DNA from: an uncultured Clostridia bacterium
GTDB taxonomy: Bacteria > Bacillota > Clostridia > Oscillospirales > CAG-272
NCBI GenBank assembly: GCA_947304475.1
Contig: CAMZBE010000087.1
Location: 1 to 6,251, forward strand
DNA length: 6,251 nucleotides
Direction of reading: 5' to 3'
Shown: positions 5,323 to 6,251 of the stretch, piece by piece
Layout: each line of letters starts with the position of its first letter
Position numbering within the stretch: position 1 is the first letter of the stretch
Translations under genes and position numbers: made by a program
The notes under the pieces: model-generated
What the model was told of the DNA's origin: nothing
Databases searched by the model: none
What the model saw: only the letters and a program-made list of their open reading frames with translations

Positions 5323-6251
5323 ATGGTTGTTCTGGGATATGCTCTGATCCTCGCGTTCGTCGTGGGACTGATCCTGTTCAGTGAGAAGGTATTGTCCGGA
5401 CGGATTGCCGAAGAATACTGCAGAAAAGTTCTGCATATCGGCGCGTTCGCCGTTCTCCCCGTCGGGAACGTCTTTCTCGGCGCCGGCAGTATTCATTTCG
5501 TCGTCATTTGCGCCGTCTTCAGCGTTGCGACCTTGTATCTGTATTTCGGGAAACAATTCAAAACCATCGATAAACGGGAAAAGAGTTACCCGGGCATTTT
5601 CTATTACGCGCTTTCGCTGACGGCGCTCGCAACGGTTTGCTTCTTCTTCCCGGAGTACGCCCCATTCTTCAACGTGGCGTTCATCGGACTGGCGCTCGGC
5701 GACGGATTTGCCACACTGATCGGCTATACCTTCAAAGGACCGCGGATATACAAAAACAAAACCTATATCGGATTTTTCGCCTGTTTCGCGGCGACGGCGG
5801 GAGCGACGCTGCTCAACAATCTCGTCTCCGGGCGGATCCTCTCGGTTCCGGACGTGCTTCTTTTGTCCCTGCTCGCGGCGACCGTGGAACTCGTTGACCT
5901 CGGACTGGACAATATCGTGATCCCGTTTTCGCTCTTCGGAGCGGCGATCTGCCTTTTGCATTTCCCCGCGTTCTCGTTCTCTCTTCTCGTCTTTGAAGGC
6001 GTCTTTGCCGTGGCGTTTTTCTTACGCGTGATCGATTATTACGGTTCGCTTCTGGCTGCTGCGATCGGATGCCTATTTTACACGTTCGGCGGTCTTTCCG
6101 CGTTTCTGTTCGTCGTCGGATGTTATCTCGTCATGCTGACCGTCTCGGTGGTCGGAAAACTGTTGAAAAACGATCTTTCTTCGGTCGTGCGCAAAACGGG
6201 GAAAAAAGACCTGACGGAAGTGTTCGCCAACGGAGCATGGGCGACGGTCGC
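5323..6251 (+). CDS. SEC59/phytol-kinase-like and DUF92 fusion membrane protein (3'-truncated by window edge)
   Basis: An open frame of 309 codons with no stop before the window ends; the rest lies downstream. Residues about 1-205 resemble the SEC59/phytol kinase family, CTP-dependent kinases of isoprenoid alcohols: RKVLHIG (34-40), GDGFATLIG (126-134), KTYIG (146-150) and E189 with D196-N197 fit its conserved positions. From about 228 the chain changes to a DUF92-like pattern: AFFLRVIDYYGSLLAAAIG, GGLSAFL, then a basic stretch and EVFANGAWATV (299-309), matching the family's QVLANGG block. About 100 residues of a domain usually near 230 are visible, so the whole protein may be about 450. Around ten hydrophobic segments place it in the membrane. 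The plant homologues VTE5 and VTE6 phosphorylate phytol and phytyl phosphate in turn; by analogy this protein may turn an isoprenoid alcohol into its diphosphate. The substrate is unknown. AAAGGA 6 bases upstream fixes the start. The kinase-half call is firm; the two-step function is inference. Confidence 0.88.
   Translation, partial: MVVLGYALILAFVVGLILFSEKVLSGRIAEEYCRKVLHIGAFAVLPVGNVFLGAGSIHFVVICAVFSVATLYLYFGKQFKTIDKREKSYPGIFYYALSLTALATVCFFFPEYAPFFNVAFIGLALGDGFATLIGYTFKGPRIYKNKTYIGFFACFAATAGATLLNNLVSGRILSVPDVLLLSLLAATVELVDLGLDNIVIPFSLFGAAICLLHFPAFSFSLLVFEGVFAVAFFLRVIDYYGSLLAAAIGCLFYTFGGLSAFLFVVGCYLVMLTVSVVGKLLKNDLSSVVRKTGKKDLTEVFANGAWATV

Noticed and set aside
5218..5961. A 247-codon open frame on the - strand opposite the kinase gene.
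   Set aside because: Its product is rich in Arg, Glu and Asp with no recognisable domain. The + strand frame has promoter, ribosome binding site and two membrane-protein families, so this is a shadow.

Overview
The window looks like chromosomal DNA from a moderately high-GC, Gram-positive-type bacterium, most plausibly an uncultured member of the Clostridia (Bacillota). Reasons: sigma-A-type promoters (TTGACA-17 bp-TATAAT), purine-rich ribosome binding sites, a lipoprotein with a Listeria-Bacteroides (InlB B-type) repeat, and a membrane-anchored XRE regulator of a kind common in that class. The assignment is inference; there is no rRNA or other phylogenetic marker apart from ileS. All four genes are on the + strand, and no mobile element, CRISPR array, tRNA or rRNA is visible.

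Layout. Bases 1-2132 hold the last 709 residues of a type-2 (eukaryote/archaeal-like) isoleucyl-tRNA synthetase, closed by a strong intrinsic terminator (2143-2173). A perfect consensus promoter (2204-2232) and a second, extended -10 promoter (2296-2323) then lead into a two-gene operon. Its first gene (2357-3250) encodes an XRE-family DNA-binding domain joined through a Pro-Ala-Glu linker to a four-cysteine zinc ribbon and a multi-span membrane domain. Its second gene (3288-5054) encodes a large secreted lipoprotein with one B-repeat and an unrecognised body of about 490 residues. A 15-bp-stem terminator (5072-5106) ends the operon.

A further extended -10 promoter (5185-5213) drives the last gene (5323 to beyond the window end). 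It encodes a polytopic membrane protein in which a SEC59/phytol-kinase-like domain runs directly into a DUF92 domain. In plants these two families are separate enzymes (VTE5, phytol kinase, and VTE6, phytyl-phosphate kinase) that act one after the other. The fusion therefore suggests a single protein converting an isoprenoid alcohol to its diphosphate, and is the most interesting item here.

How the genes may work together. ileS is an isolated housekeeping gene separated by its terminator. The XRE/zinc-ribbon membrane protein and the lipoprotein are probably co-transcribed and both belong to the cell envelope, so they may form a surface or stress-sensing pair; no ligand or target can be read from the sequence. 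The kinase fusion is its own transcription unit. All three intergenic gaps contain the 7-mer AACCGTT or its complement, a possible shared regulatory motif. No gene-free stretch exceeds 300 bases; the longest gap is 5055-5322.
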